Of a DNA stretch of 64,000 nt, positions 13,544 through 27,200 are shown piece after piece; within the stretch, counting starts at the first letter, position 1; every line of letters starts with the position of its first letter. The notes beneath the pieces were generated by a model that ran no database searches, was not told the DNA's origin, and saw only the letters and a list, made by a program, of their open reading frames with translations. The position numbers and the translations under genes were made by a program. Source of the DNA: Anniella stebbinsi (taxonomy: Eukaryota > Chordata > Lepidosauria > Squamata > Anniellidae); assembly GCA_029215795.1 (NCBI GenBank), contig JARDYH010000002.1, forward strand, positions 360,432,973 to 360,496,972. The letters run 5' to 3'.

Positions 13544-16500
13544 AAACACAGATCAAGAGATGAGGTAGAAACTAGTAGAGATGTAGATGCATCACAGAAA
13601 GGAGTTCGAAGATCAAACATACCAACTGAAGTAATCTGGAGAAAGCTAAACCAACTGCTGCAGGGGAAGGTATTCTACACTATAGGACCAATATGACTCC
13701 ACAGGGAAATTCCTTCCCCAAACATGGTGATCCATCATGCCTGTAGGAATAATGGGAGTTTGGGGAAAAGATTCTGATCGCTAAATGTGGTTGGCAATAA
13801 CTTAGCACATCTAATATAAAGAATCCACTTCAGTCCTGGAAGCAATTGGGGCAAATCCAGCGACACGACCACAGGGAATCTGCATTCCCAAGGCAAAGGA
13901 ACTTTGGTACAGAGAACTCTTTGTCATCTTAGGGCCTCCCTTCGCACAGCGCTTAGGTGCCACTAACAAGATTCTTCAGAGCCTCACCCTGGTAATATTT
14001 GCAAGAAGTACCATCAGCAATCCTGTGTCTGACATCTTATGTGTTAACCTAGCATTCAACCTAGGATTAGGATGTCCTGATACAATGAACAAATCACCAT
14101 GTTACACAGTAATTTACATATACAATGTCCAGACTAGTCATTTTGATTAATACAAAATGAACAATTTGATTAATACAAAAGGAACAATAAAACTGTGGGC
14201 AAGGTTTCAAGCTCTCTTCCTCAGGAAAGATGTTACAGTAAGCAGGTTGAAGGGAGGGGAGAGGTGAGGTGAGGTGATGAAAGGAAAGGGAAGGAGAAGG
14301 GGAAACTGACGATGTAGAGGTAATGAAGTCTGCATGGTCATAATCTTGAGATGGAATGGAGGAAATTAAGTAGACGTAAATGGATTCGACTCTACTAGGT
14401 GTCATGCAGGTTTCAGGTTATACCTACGACTACTGAGTCAAACAAACAGTCCCAAGCCAGTCCACATGATCAGCCTTTCCTCCACTCCTCTCCCCTCCCC
14501 CCGACCCTCCTCACAGCCTGCTTTTTGTAGCACCTGATAAAGAGATTTGGAGATCCCAAAAGTTTGCCCACAATTTTGTACATAGTTGGTTGGCCCTAAT
14601 AAAGGCATTGTGTAACTTTGGACGTTGGAATGTCTCTTATCCAGCTTACTTTGTTTTATCTGAAATGCAATTTGAGCAGTAGGCACTTTATTATACTGAT
14701 GTGAAGGGAAGTTGAAAATCAATGGACCAACAATCTTCTCTCAGACCCTGGGTTTCCTTTACCTGCCCTATTCTCAAAGACCTGTTTGTTAATTGAAGTT
14801 TTGCCTGAAAAAAAATCACACAAGTTCCTTCTATTGCTTCTTGCATGTATCTGGTGAAGACCACGAAAGCAACTGGTGAATACATGGTTTCTCCTCAAAT
14901 TCCTCCCAATAGTTAACAGAGGGTTGGACTACACGACCTTTGAGATATCCTTCGGTTCTATAATTCTAGGATTCTAATTCCCACAATATGATTTTGCTAC
15001 GTTTACAGAAGCCTCAGATGCATGCCTGAAAAAGTAGCAGATGTGAACGAGACAAGCAGGTTCGAACACAACTCTCTCATACAGGTACAATCTTCAGAGA
15101 ACCAGGAACAGCTGCGGCTCCCTGTCAAGGGCATACACTATGGCAAACCTCGTGTAACTCCCACAAGGTAAGGAAACACACACTGTCTGGGACCCACCTA
15201 TCCTCAGAAAGGAAACTGGAGTGGAAGTGCCTTTATTTGGGATCTTCCACCAACCTGCGGTCACTTCCTCCTAGACCATGCACTCTCCTGTACCTGCTGG
15301 TGGAATCATCATCATCTGAGTCAAAGAAGCTGGTGGTCTCCAGTTCACTACTCATGAGGGTGGAGGAGCTTTCATAGCCACCTACTTCCCGCCGCCGTTC
15401 CCCTTTGGCTGTTCCATTCACCCTGGCTGCTGGAATAAAGGGAGGACAGGGTCAACACTTAAAGGGACACGACAGGAGAGGCAGCTTTCCAAAAGTCAAG
15501 CAGAGGCAACCAACCACTGATACCCCTGCCTGGAAAAGGAGTTGTGCTTCTAGCACTGGGGATTCACAACCCCTTTGGAACTGAACGTATGCTGGGCCTG
15601 GAGACAGTGGCATTTTCACAGGTCTCTGTGCAAACTGGGCTACCCTGTGTAGCAAGCGCAAACAAAATTAGTCAGCGTGGAGCAGGAAAATAATCTGCCT
15701 GAATCCACTCAAAGGGATTGGGAGAATGGCATGGTCAAGGTTTTGAAGGGGAAGGAATACAACAAGATAGCAGCCCATATTAGCAAACTATTTCCACTGG
15801 CAGAAAACTAAGGATCTGAACCCAACTTTCACTTCAAATAAGATATTTGTTAGTTTATTCATTTATTTATTTATTACATTTATATCGCGCCTTTTTTCCT
15901 CCAAGGAACCCAAGGCGGTGTACATAATACTCCTCTCCATTCCTATCCTCACAACAAAAACCCTGTGAGGTAGGTTGGACTGAGAGCCTGTGACTGGCCC
16001 AAAGTCACCCAGTGAGCTTCCATGGCCGAGTAGGGACTAGAACCCGGATCTCCCGACTCCCAGTCCAATGCTCTAGCCACTACACCACAGTGGTTCTCTC
16101 TCCCCCACTAATGTGTCAGATCATTTTTCTTCTCTGTTTTAAAATGGGATAATCAGCCTGCCTTTTTGGTAACATGGTGCGTGAGGAGGTAAGGCCTTGA
16201 AGGGGCACAGGGTTCGTGTAGTGGATTACGGGATAAGGCCCCAACTAAGACATTTGGGGTGGGGTGGGGGAGATGAGGTGGACCTCCCAAGGTACAAGGA
16301 TGCTTTGACATGGACATGCAACCCTCTGTGCTTCTGCTACAGGCACACAGCATCACAGTCCGCAGGCTGCAGACCAGAGCCGTGAGTGGGGTGGGAGACG
16401 ATCTGGGAGAACTCTAGGGGGAAAAAACTCACCATGCTCAGGCCCATCTTTCCTGCGTGGCCGTTCCCTCTGTATTGACACCACCGAGTCAGTCTCTGTC

Positions 16501-19500
16501 TCATTATCCAGGTTCTCTCGACTCCCCCCAGTGTTGGGGCTGCAAGTAAAGACATATAACAGGAAACTGTACAGGTATACGCAGGCAATTCCTCCAAAGT
16601 TGCTCAAAGAAGCCTGGGGCTTAAAAGAAAGGCCGAGGGGTCAACTCAAACAGGCAGAAAGCAGGCTATGCAGCCCTTTCTGGACTGTACTACTGCAGAC
16701 TGCAGAATTGGGGTTGCGTATTTGACTTTATACTGTCCACGGCATGTTAAAACACACACACACACACACACCAGAATCCAAACACACACATCCTTTGTGT
16801 CTGTGAAAAGCTAGCATATCAGAGAGGAAGTTAACCAAGCCTCTCCTGCTTGCTAACTTTCCATGCACAGAGATATTTTTCAACTTAGTAGAGTACTTAG
16901 ACATGTGACCCCACACTGGCTCCTTGAAGTAGTAGAGTCCAGAAAGGGTGGTACCACATGCTATTTCTGCACTTTTAAATTGGTCAGGAGCTGACGCAAA
17001 TGGCTAGCCAAGGCTCTAACACTGCCCAGGGGGCACCTGCACACACCCTATCATGCCACCCAGAACACCATGCCTACCTTTCCTTTCTCACCGCCCCAGA
17101 ACACCCCAAAGGGACACATATTTCCCATCTCTACCGACCTTAGATGCTCTCCCAGTAATACAACTATTCCCTAGAAATAGGAGAGCTCTTCAGGGCACCC
17201 ACTTCCTCCTTCCCTGTAGAGTAGGCCCTGGAGCCACGGATCCTTTTTTTCTGTTTCTTTTCGTTCAGCATAAGGCAGTTATGTGCAGCAGCAACATTAT
17301 GAAACATTCTTATGCTAGATCAGACCTTTGGTTCATCTGGCCCAGTACTCTTTACTCTGACTGGCAGCAATTCTCCAGGGTCTTAGGCAAGGACATTTCT
17401 AGGCTATCCTACCCAAGACCTCTTTTAACTCGGGTTACTAGGGATTGACGGGACTTTCTGCATGCAAAGCACATGCTCTGCCACTGAACTAGGGGCCCTC
17501 CTACGCGTGGCAGAGCCAGGAACTAGAGCCCGGCACCTTGAAAGACTCGCATCACGTTAGATGCTTGATGCCTAAAGACAAAAGCTGCCCGATGGTGCAA
17601 CTGCTTTCAGGTTCCTTTGCTGATCCAGTGATAGAGACAGAAAGCTCCTGTCATGAGGCTTGACCATGATGATGCTACCCAGCCTCAGGAATTATCCCTG
17701 CCTTTATTTATTTATTTATTTATTTGTTGCATTTTTATACCGCCCAGTAGCCGAAGTTCCCCGGGCCGTACACAAAAATTTAAACCATAACAGTGATTCA
17801 AAATATAAAACAGCAACTGTATAAAAACATAGTATATAAGAACACAAGCAGGATAAAACCAAGCAGCGATAATAGATTTAAAATGCAAATTTAAAACAGC
17901 AAAGTTCAAAATTAGACTAATAAGCTGTTAAAATACTGAGAAAATAAAAAGGTCTTCACCTGGCATCTAAAAGAGTGTAATGTAGGTGCCAGGCGAACCT
18001 CTCTAGGGAGCTCATTCCACAGCCAGGGTGCCACAGCAGAGAAGGCGCTCCTCCTGGTAGACACCTGCCTCACCTCCTTTGGCAGGGGCTCACGGAGAAG
18101 GACCACTTGCATTAGGCAGAGGCCCTGCTTAAGAAGGATGGCATCCCAAGCCTACTTCCTTCAAGGAAATCTGCTCAACCTTCTCCCTATTCAAACTAAA
18201 AGTGCCCTGTGCACCCCCACCCCACTTTACTTACTGAAAAGAAGGAGGCCTGGAGTCCCCTATACCTCCAGTGCGTTCAATGGAGGGTGGCAGCTCCGGC
18301 TGATTGTCGGCACAGACAGACCCGGCATCCGAATGAGACCCCTCAGCAGACACCAGCTGGAAGGAGAAAGGAGATGGAAGTTAAACCGACCTAGACGGAT
18401 GAGCACGTTTTCCATTTTGGAGGGCAGGGGAAGAGGTATGGTCCCGAAGTTTTGCTAAATATCTAAGCAATCCGTTAGACCAGTGCGTCTATTTGGCGAC
18501 ACCATGCGAACAAGGACGTCACTCAAAGCCTGTGTAGTTGGAAAAGAAGGCAAGATCACTCTCTGATCTCCAACATCTAACAGAAATGTACTAACAGGGA
18601 CCACCCCAAAGCCACTGAACTATCCCACAGCGTTCCCAGAAGCACATGCAAACAGTGGCTTTGTAGGAGGACGGACTAAAAAATCAGCTGAGTCAAAAAA
18701 TACTCAATTCAGATCACGACACTCTTGGATGAACTGCATATTCGAGATCCATTTCAATCTGAGTTTATGCCCGAGCTTGCCACTGAAACTGCCTTGGTCA
18801 CCCTGTGGACTGGCCTTTGCCAGAAGAGACCCTGTTGATTCTCTCGGACCTCTCAGTGGCTTTTGATACCATCGGTCAAAGTGCCCTTCTGGAGAGGTTG
18901 TCGGAGTTTCTGTTAGTGTGGGCGATGAGATTTACAGCGGTTCCACTCATACTTAGATGACTGTTTCCAGAAGGTGGTGCTGGGAGGTTTCTGCTGAACC
19001 CCATGGCATTTATGCTAAGGCCCATGCTATTTAACCTCCACATGAAACCACTGAGTGATGTCATTGGGAGATTTAGAATGCAAAGCCATCACTATCCTGA
19101 TGACACGGAGCTCTCTCGCTCTCGCTCTCTCTTTTTCATCAGATCCAGATGAGGCCATGAAGTGCTTATTCACTGCCTGGCCACGGTGACGAACTAGATG
19201 AGGCCCAATAAACTGAAACTCAATACGGACAAGACAGAGGTACTGCCACAGTGGTTTGCCTGTCCGGGTGAGAACGCTGAACTTGTTCTGGAAGGGATTG
19301 CACTCCTTAAAGAATCAAGTTCATGACTTGGGGATGCTTGTAGATCTAGCTTTGCCATTTGAGGCACCAGCGTCCTCTGTAGCATAGAGCTTCTTTTACC
19401 AGCTGAGGTTGGTAGGCCAGTTACAACCCTACTTGGATAGACACAATCTGGCTTTAATGATCTATGACATGGTAAGCTCCTGTTCAGATTATTGAAATGC

Positions 19501-21168
19501 ATTGCATGTCGGGCTGCCTCTGAAGACACTCCAGAAATTTCAGTTAGTACAAAATACGGAGGCCAGGGTACCGACTGGAACTGGGAGTTATGATCGTATG
19601 ACACCTATGCTGTATTATTTTCACTGGCTCCGTGTGCGTTTCCAGGCCCAATTCAAAATGCCTATGTTGACCTATATAGGTTTCATGATTTGGGCCTTCA
19701 GTCTCTGAAAGAGTACGTCTTCCCATATATTCCTACCTAGCGTCAGAGATTGTCATCCAAGGCCCTGCTCTAAGTACCCTCACATGTTGTGATACAGCAG
19801 GTAGCTTGGGAGTGGGCCTTTTTGGAAGTAGTAGCTCCTCAGTTATGGAATATCCTCCTCAGAGAGGTCTGCCAGGCACCTACTTTGTTACCTGTTCAGC
19901 ATTATTCTCTCAGGCCTTTCACTTCACGGTACATTTTCACAACCACTTTGTGCTTTTAAGTAGCTTTATTTCTGAGATACTTTTAAATCTTGTTGTGATG
20001 TTTGTTTTAGCCTCTGCTGCTTTTAATTTGTTTTACTGTGCTGTTTTTGACTTATACGGATTGGATTGGATTTATTTATTTTGACTGCACATTGCCCGGA
20101 ATACTATTAGCTATAGGACAGGGGTGTAGAACCTGTGTTTCCCCCACCCCGCAAAACCTTAACTGCATCGCCATGGCCCCTGCTGCTGAATTCCCTACCC
20201 CCACAATTGTGATATAGATCACTCTTCCCTCATTGGAAGCACCAGCAGCAGCAGCAGCAAGGATTCAGTGATCTGTATCCATATCGCTTAGGGAAGGGTG
20301 GAAAAAAGGCTCTCTCCTCCCTCCCCGAGTGATCCTGAGACAGGTTGCTTGATCTGTATTAGGATCATTGGGATGTGAGAACGTGTGTGTGTGTGTGTGT
20401 GTGTGGCCCTCGACTCCCAAGCCAGCAACACATGCAGCCCTCAGAGCCGAAAAGGTTGTGCACCCTCGCTAAAGGACAACTAGCGGAAAGGAAGCAATAA
20501 AACCATTGCTGATGCAACACTTTCTCATGCGTCAAGTACACCTTACAACTACTAAACCATCCCTAGTCAGTGACCCCTCATAGGAGGAAAGACCATCAGT
20601 GGCACAGTTACAACTGTACTGGGGGGGGGGGGAGGATCATGTATCCGAGGGCCTTAGAAGCCAAAGCTGCTGCTACAGGAAGAAAAGGGAGGCAAGACCC
20701 ATTCTCCCAGGAGCACGAAGCTGAGGCAGCCTCCCGGGAATCTGCCCACCAATACGCCTAAGGCCAGGATTCTTTGGGGGAACAGCCTTGCTAATCCCCA
20801 GCCTCTTGAGCCGCCTGGACAGACTCTGGCTGAACTCCCCACCCTACCCCAGCGCTCCTAAATTTAAAGTCATGCTCCTGAAATAGCCCCTCGCCGTCTG
20901 GTCCCAGCAGCAAAGCACAACTCCCAAAGCCATAGGGGATGTCGACGCAGGAGGCCACGGGCACAATGCACAAAGGAAGAGGCCACTCCTTCCTCAAGGG
21001 CCCCAGCTGTCCTGCCAGGGAACAGATGGCCTCAGAGCTGTCAGGGGATTCTGTGCATTCGAAGCCAAGAGGTTGTGCCTAGAAACCCTGAGCGTTCGGT
21101 GACTGCAATAAACCACGCTCATTTGGGAAGCTGGAAGTTCAAAACTGACATTCTACTTGGAAAATGTG

Positions 21169-21207
<39 letters not shown>

Positions 21208-24200
21208 AGAATATGGGATCTTTTGGGAAGGGATGGATGGCTGGGAGCTCTGGAACTTAAAAGGGAAACGGTGTGGTGGAGAGATGGGTTAAGGGCCTTG
21301 CCAGGAGGCAGATTAATCCATGGAGAGCCAGCAGCGGAAAGCATTACCTCCATCTAGCATAATACAGTCATATGATTAGCCACAAAAGCAGAAAGTTAAT
21401 TTATTACTTTAAAAGTCAAGGCTTCAGGATTCAATACTAGAAGCCATATTTGTGGAGCAGTTGTGGCTATCCAGGGATCAGGTGCTACTAAGCGTTGTTA
21501 ATACCGATTCTTTATTAGCAGTGTCTGAACAGGACATGCTACAATTATTTTAAGAATGAATGGCTGCTGTTGACCTCTACAGGAGAAAGCAGTAAATCTG
21601 CTATCAGTCACCCTGTTGAGGTGAGGCCACCAGATTTTAAGAGTGGGCAAGTTTTGTTACCCACCCTTACCAAAGTCTTCTCTTGCTGCAGCCCTGTCAA
21701 CATCTCCCAGGGCATCAACGGAAGCCACTGGTGTCTAGGAAGGAAGGAAAAGGAACTAAATGGTGTCAGCTAAGATTTGGCCCGCTTTCGTATGAGAGAA
21801 GGGTTTCTCCCTTATTTCAGTTTACGTCTCTCATGTTCAGCCTAGAGAAAAGAAGACTGAGTGGAGACATGATAGCACTCTTCAAGGACATGAAAGGTTG
21901 TCACACAGAGGAGGGCCAGGATCTCTTCTCCATCGTCCCAGAGTGCAGGACGTGGAATAATGGGCTCAATTTACAGGAAGCCAAATTCCGGCTGGACATC
22001 AGGAAAAACTTCCTGACTGTTAGAGCAATAGGACAATGGAACCAATGACCTAGGGAGGTCGTGGGCTCTCCCACACTAGAGGCATTCAAGAGACAGCTGG
22101 ACAACCATCTGTCAGGGATGCTTTAAGGTGGATTCCTGCATTGAGCAGGGGGGTTGGACTCGATGGCCTTAGAGGCGCCTTTCAACTCTACTATTCTATG
22201 ATTCTATGGTAACTCCTTGTCTTTCTCCCATTGGACAATTTATTTATATTTAGAATATTCTTGGCCACCTGTCAAGCCTAATGTATGTGTGTTTGGGGGG
22301 GGGGGGGGAACCTGGTCCTCCTACTTCCACCCGACTCCAATGTCAGGTGGGCAAGACAGGTTTTGTCCCTCAGCTCAACAGTCTTCCCAACTGCAATCCC
22401 ATTCATTTTTCTTACCAAAGTCAGTGGGAGCCACTGACTTCTATGACAGAAGCAGACAGGTGCTGTGGTAGGTGCTGTGGAGCAGGGGCAGACAGACAGA
22501 CAGACAGACAGAGACAGAGAAAACAGATGGGAGAACATGCTTTTCCGCTCCTCCATCCTCTGGATCCTTCTCACTCTGGGCTTCCAGTGGATAGAACAGT
22601 TTTCAAAGCCAGTTCCAGAGACATCAGAAGAACTTCTCTGAGGTCCATCACTATTTCTTCTATACACACAAGGGTGGCACTGAGCCCAACAGGGCCTTGC
22701 CCACGTTCAAACCAGACAGACATTTAATTGGAACTTAGTTCAAATTCAGGAAATACATCACAGGGGCTCAGATCCAATGAACGCAGCTCAATCCAAAACA
22801 GCTCAGCTCCCTTATCTCTAGCAGCCAACTGCTCCATCAGCCAGGTGTTTACCTCCTAGAACAGCCATTCATCAGTTTACACTGGAAAACTGAAAAGCAG
22901 TTTGAGTGCATTATCAGGCCAACGGCAGCTCTGCGATTGCCCCAAGAGAGAAATTTGGGAGTACTTAGCTAGAAACGTCCCCAGTAAAGCCAGCCTGGCA
23001 AACTGCCACTTTCTGGAACAGGCAGGGCAGCATCACAGGTAGGCATGATTGGGCATCTGCCGAGGACACACAGCCTAACAGGGCCCACTGACAAGAGCCC
23101 CCTGGAGTTGCTCCTCTTCTTCACCGCTGCAACCTGCATATTCGCCAGACTCTTGCCATTCAATGGTGGTGTCGAAAAGGAGGAACAGCAGAAGCCAGTG
23201 TCTATGGGTCCTCTGCATGTCAAGCAAGCACTGGCTCCCTCCTTGGTGTGCTTTCAGAGGCAGGCTAAAACTTTTCTATTTCAGCAGGCCTCTGGGGAGG
23301 AGCTCAGGCCTTTGTGGATGTACTGCTTATAGTATGGATTTTTTAATTATGTGTATTTAAAATGTTTTACCCTATTTCTTCGATTCTAAGATGCACTTTC
23401 CCCCCATATAAACGTCTCTAAAAACGGAGTGCGTCTTAGAATCGATGGTAATTTCCCCACACTTAGAATCAAAGCTTTTTTTCTGTTGGTGGTACTGAAA
23501 TTAAGATGCTTCTTACAATCGATGGTGTCTTAGAATCGAAGTAATACAGTAAATGTTTTAGATATTTTAACATTGTGCCATGTTTAATTATATTTTTAAT
23601 TTTTCTATATCACTATTTGTTTTAACTGTACATGTTTTAATTTGCAAGCCGCCTTGGGTCCCAATATTGGGAAAAAGGTGGAATATAAATATAATAATAA
23701 TAATAATAATAATAATGGTGAAAAAGACAAGGAGGAGCAATAGTAGCTGGTGAGAATGGTGAGGAGAAGGTAGAATTAGTAAGGGTGGGGGTCCATTAAA
23801 AGTATCTTGCCCAGAGACCCTCAGAAACCTAGAATCAGCAATGAGGACAGGCCTGTCTAATATGCTATCCATGAAGCTGGCATAGCCCACAAGCACAGTA
23901 TTGTAGCCTTCCGGGGCTTAACACCCCCACCCCCACCGCTATGTCTTTCCAAACTCAGACAAGCGTTGAAACAGAAGTCACATTAAACTTCTTTGAAGCC
24001 ACACTACATAACTGGAGGGATGTGTTCAACTTGGTGGGTCACAAGTTGTAAAGGATGAGTATCATGAGACGAGCGTTTTATTACACGCTCGTTACTGGCC
24101 AGTCACAGTTTTTCGCAGGTCCATTTGACAACGACGTATACTTCCTGCACGTCTCCCGCTCCTTCTGGTCTTCTTACCATGACAAAGTAAGACCCCAATA

Positions 24201-27200
24201 AATCCAGTTGGGGGGGAGCGAAGCATGCCGCCATTTCCTGCTGTGTGCAGGAAAAGCACCGCGATAAAAATGCCCACTGAATGGGCCATGTAGACATTGT
24301 TTACTTCCTCTTTCTTCCCCGTGTGAAGAAACAGGAAGTATTGTGGGACAGAAGCAGGGGGGAAAGCGATGGTAGGGAAAAGCGATTGCCTCCCTCGTCT
24401 GATGATGCTCGAGATCTCTGAAACCAGAAGAATAAGGGTGCCCAGCTGCAGTTCTCAGCCATAAAAGGGGCGACATCTGAGCACTCAGAATCCAGTTCTA
24501 GCATCAATGGCAACCTACGCCTTGGTCTATTAACGCATAGACAGAGCTAACACTTTACTAGGTACAATATTATTAGGAGAAAGAGACCAGTTTTCACAAC
24601 CAGTTCTAGAGACATATTGCTCCCCAAAGCAGAACACTGAATGGCGCCCCACCCCTCCCTCTGGGTGCTGCAAATCATCATGGTACTTTTGAAAGCAGGA
24701 ATTGAGATCACAGAAGAAATTTGGATGTGTCTGAAAATAAGTATATCATCAGGCTGCTTCATTACGTGCTAGCAATTTCATGGCATACGCAACAGCTATA
24801 ATTGATTTTACATATTCACATATATCTAATCGAACAGGCAGCAAAAAGTGTCCAAGAATTGTTGGAGGGGGTGTCAGGAGGTTGGAACTTACTTTCATAT
24901 GTGGTGGAGCTGTGAACATGTACAAAAATTTTGGAAAAGGGTGTTTAAAGAAATAAGTGAAATAATGGGAAGTAAATTGGAATTAAGCCCAAAGCTGCCT
25001 CTACTAGCAATATGGGATAAAGGGAATGTGAATATAAGTAGGAGAGAATTGATAAACAACCTCCTGGCCCCCGTCAGAATAATGATAGCTAAAAATTGGA
25101 AAGGGCAAGGGATTTATACAATAGAAGAATGGTATAAAGAAATATGGGATTTGGCACTTAATGATAAGCTAACGTGTAAAATGAAAATAATAAGGGGGAA
25201 TGTCCAGGAAGAATGATTTTGGAAATATATGGAGTCCATTTTTGGAATATGTGTAAAGAACGGAGAAGGGGCAAATACCTTCAAAAGAATCATTACAATT
25301 TTGGAAGGATGTATAAATGGGAAAATGTTGGTCTCCTGGGGGGTGGGTAGCGGAGGCGTTGTAGGTTATGTACTGTATTGTATGTTGTATAATGTTGTAT
25401 AATGTTGTTTTAATTTGGAAATAAAAAATTATTTAAAAAAAATAATCGAACAGGCAGCTTGTGAATTTAATTTTTGTTTGTTTCTTTTTAAAGAATCCCC
25501 TGGTTTGTTTAACAGATTGCCCTGTGCATCATCAGCTTTAAACTGGATAGATGCTTCCATTCCACTAGCAAACACTGAATGAGAAGCTAAAGGACTTAGT
25601 AGCGGTATGAGATTTCTTCATTATATGAACAACACTTGCTATTACATATTACTGATCATATCCTGTAGGACTTAATTCACTTCATGAGTCCTTCTGCACA
25701 ACTGACTAAAGGAAGAGGTGAATGGATTTCGGACTTTACACAATATCTCTCCCAGATTGAACAACCTTGCTGATACATACCAAAGATCCATCTACTTCCA
25801 ATTACCCTGTTCAGACGACACGCTCAGCCACAGTGGTTAAGCTTTTTGAGCTACACATTATGGTTTAATGTGTCAAATGAACCATTTCTAACCATGGTGT
25901 CTACATAACCATGGTTCCAACATGCTCACTAACCATTTGCTGCAAAAGAGTTAGCGGCCTAACCATGGCTTAGCATGTTGTCTGAACAGGCCCAATAACA
26001 GCTAATCCAGATTGGGAACCTTATTGGAGTTTATAGAACGCTGTTTCCATGGAAAGAAGGAAAGAGGTAGTCATATGCCACTGCAACATCCAATAAAGAT
26101 CTGTGATGTTCACGCAAATGCATTCTCTACAGTGCTTTTTGGGTGGGGCTGGAAAAGAAAAGGACCGGATTTTTCTAAGTGCAACTCAATCACACCAACC
26201 CCTTCCTATTTAATATTCCACCCCTTCCTTCCATTCCAAGAGTGCAGTCTTACGCACACTTACCTGGAAGTATCTTCCACTGAACACAGTGGGGCTTACT
26301 TCTGAGTAGACATGCACAGGAAGGCTTTACTATGCAATCTTCTTGTGGTTTTCTCCTTGTGATTTGAATTCCAAGGAGAAAACCAAAAATGGGATTTCTG
26401 GATTTCGTCCAGCCCAATCCAGGGACCCAGAGCATGTAATGTAACCCCCAGCCCCTTTACTCTATACTGATTTCAAGTGAACCTACACAAAGCATGGTCA
26501 TTCCCTGGGAAGGAAGCACCCTGCAGCAGACAACAGCGTTTTTAGGAATAGTAATGGGTTTGGGGGAGGGGGGGGGAGTCCTGAATCCTCTGACATTGAA
26601 GTACATGTAAGGTGGGGGCAGAACAAGGAGCTGCTTTGGCAGTCAGGGCTACAGGGAAGCCAGAAACCCAGCCCTGCTCACATCCTCCCCCCTCCTGCAC
26701 TCAGCCACTTGCTGTCTGGCATGATGTGAAGTGTGCAAGCTGATGGGCCAGCCAGTCACTGGGCAGGCAAGTAGATGTGCTGCTTCTGCTCCATTCCTTT
26801 TCCTAGCCAATGCAAGCTCACTGCTGCTATGCCCTCCTCCTTACTAACCAGGCCAAGGAGAGCACAGCCGCAATCGTGCAGGAGCGGGAACAGCGCATGC
26901 TTAATTTTAAATGGAAGAGTAGAAGGCGGCAAAAGAGGCAGGTGGGGCGGAGATTGAACCGGGTGGCCAGAAAGCCAAAGACGGACCCAAACAGGCAGGG
27001 GAAAATCTGAGAATTAGGCATTGCAGTTAAAGGCTCTGCACCGGGGGGGGGGGGGGGGAATGTGTGTGCACATGCTGAGCAAGCTCAAAAGTTGCCCCAC
27101 TTGAGAGGCACCCCAAATCCATAACCTGAAGAGGCTGCTTCAGATTGTTACATAGGGCTACCTCTGTGCCTAGTCCCAAAACTTCAACTAGTTCAAAATA

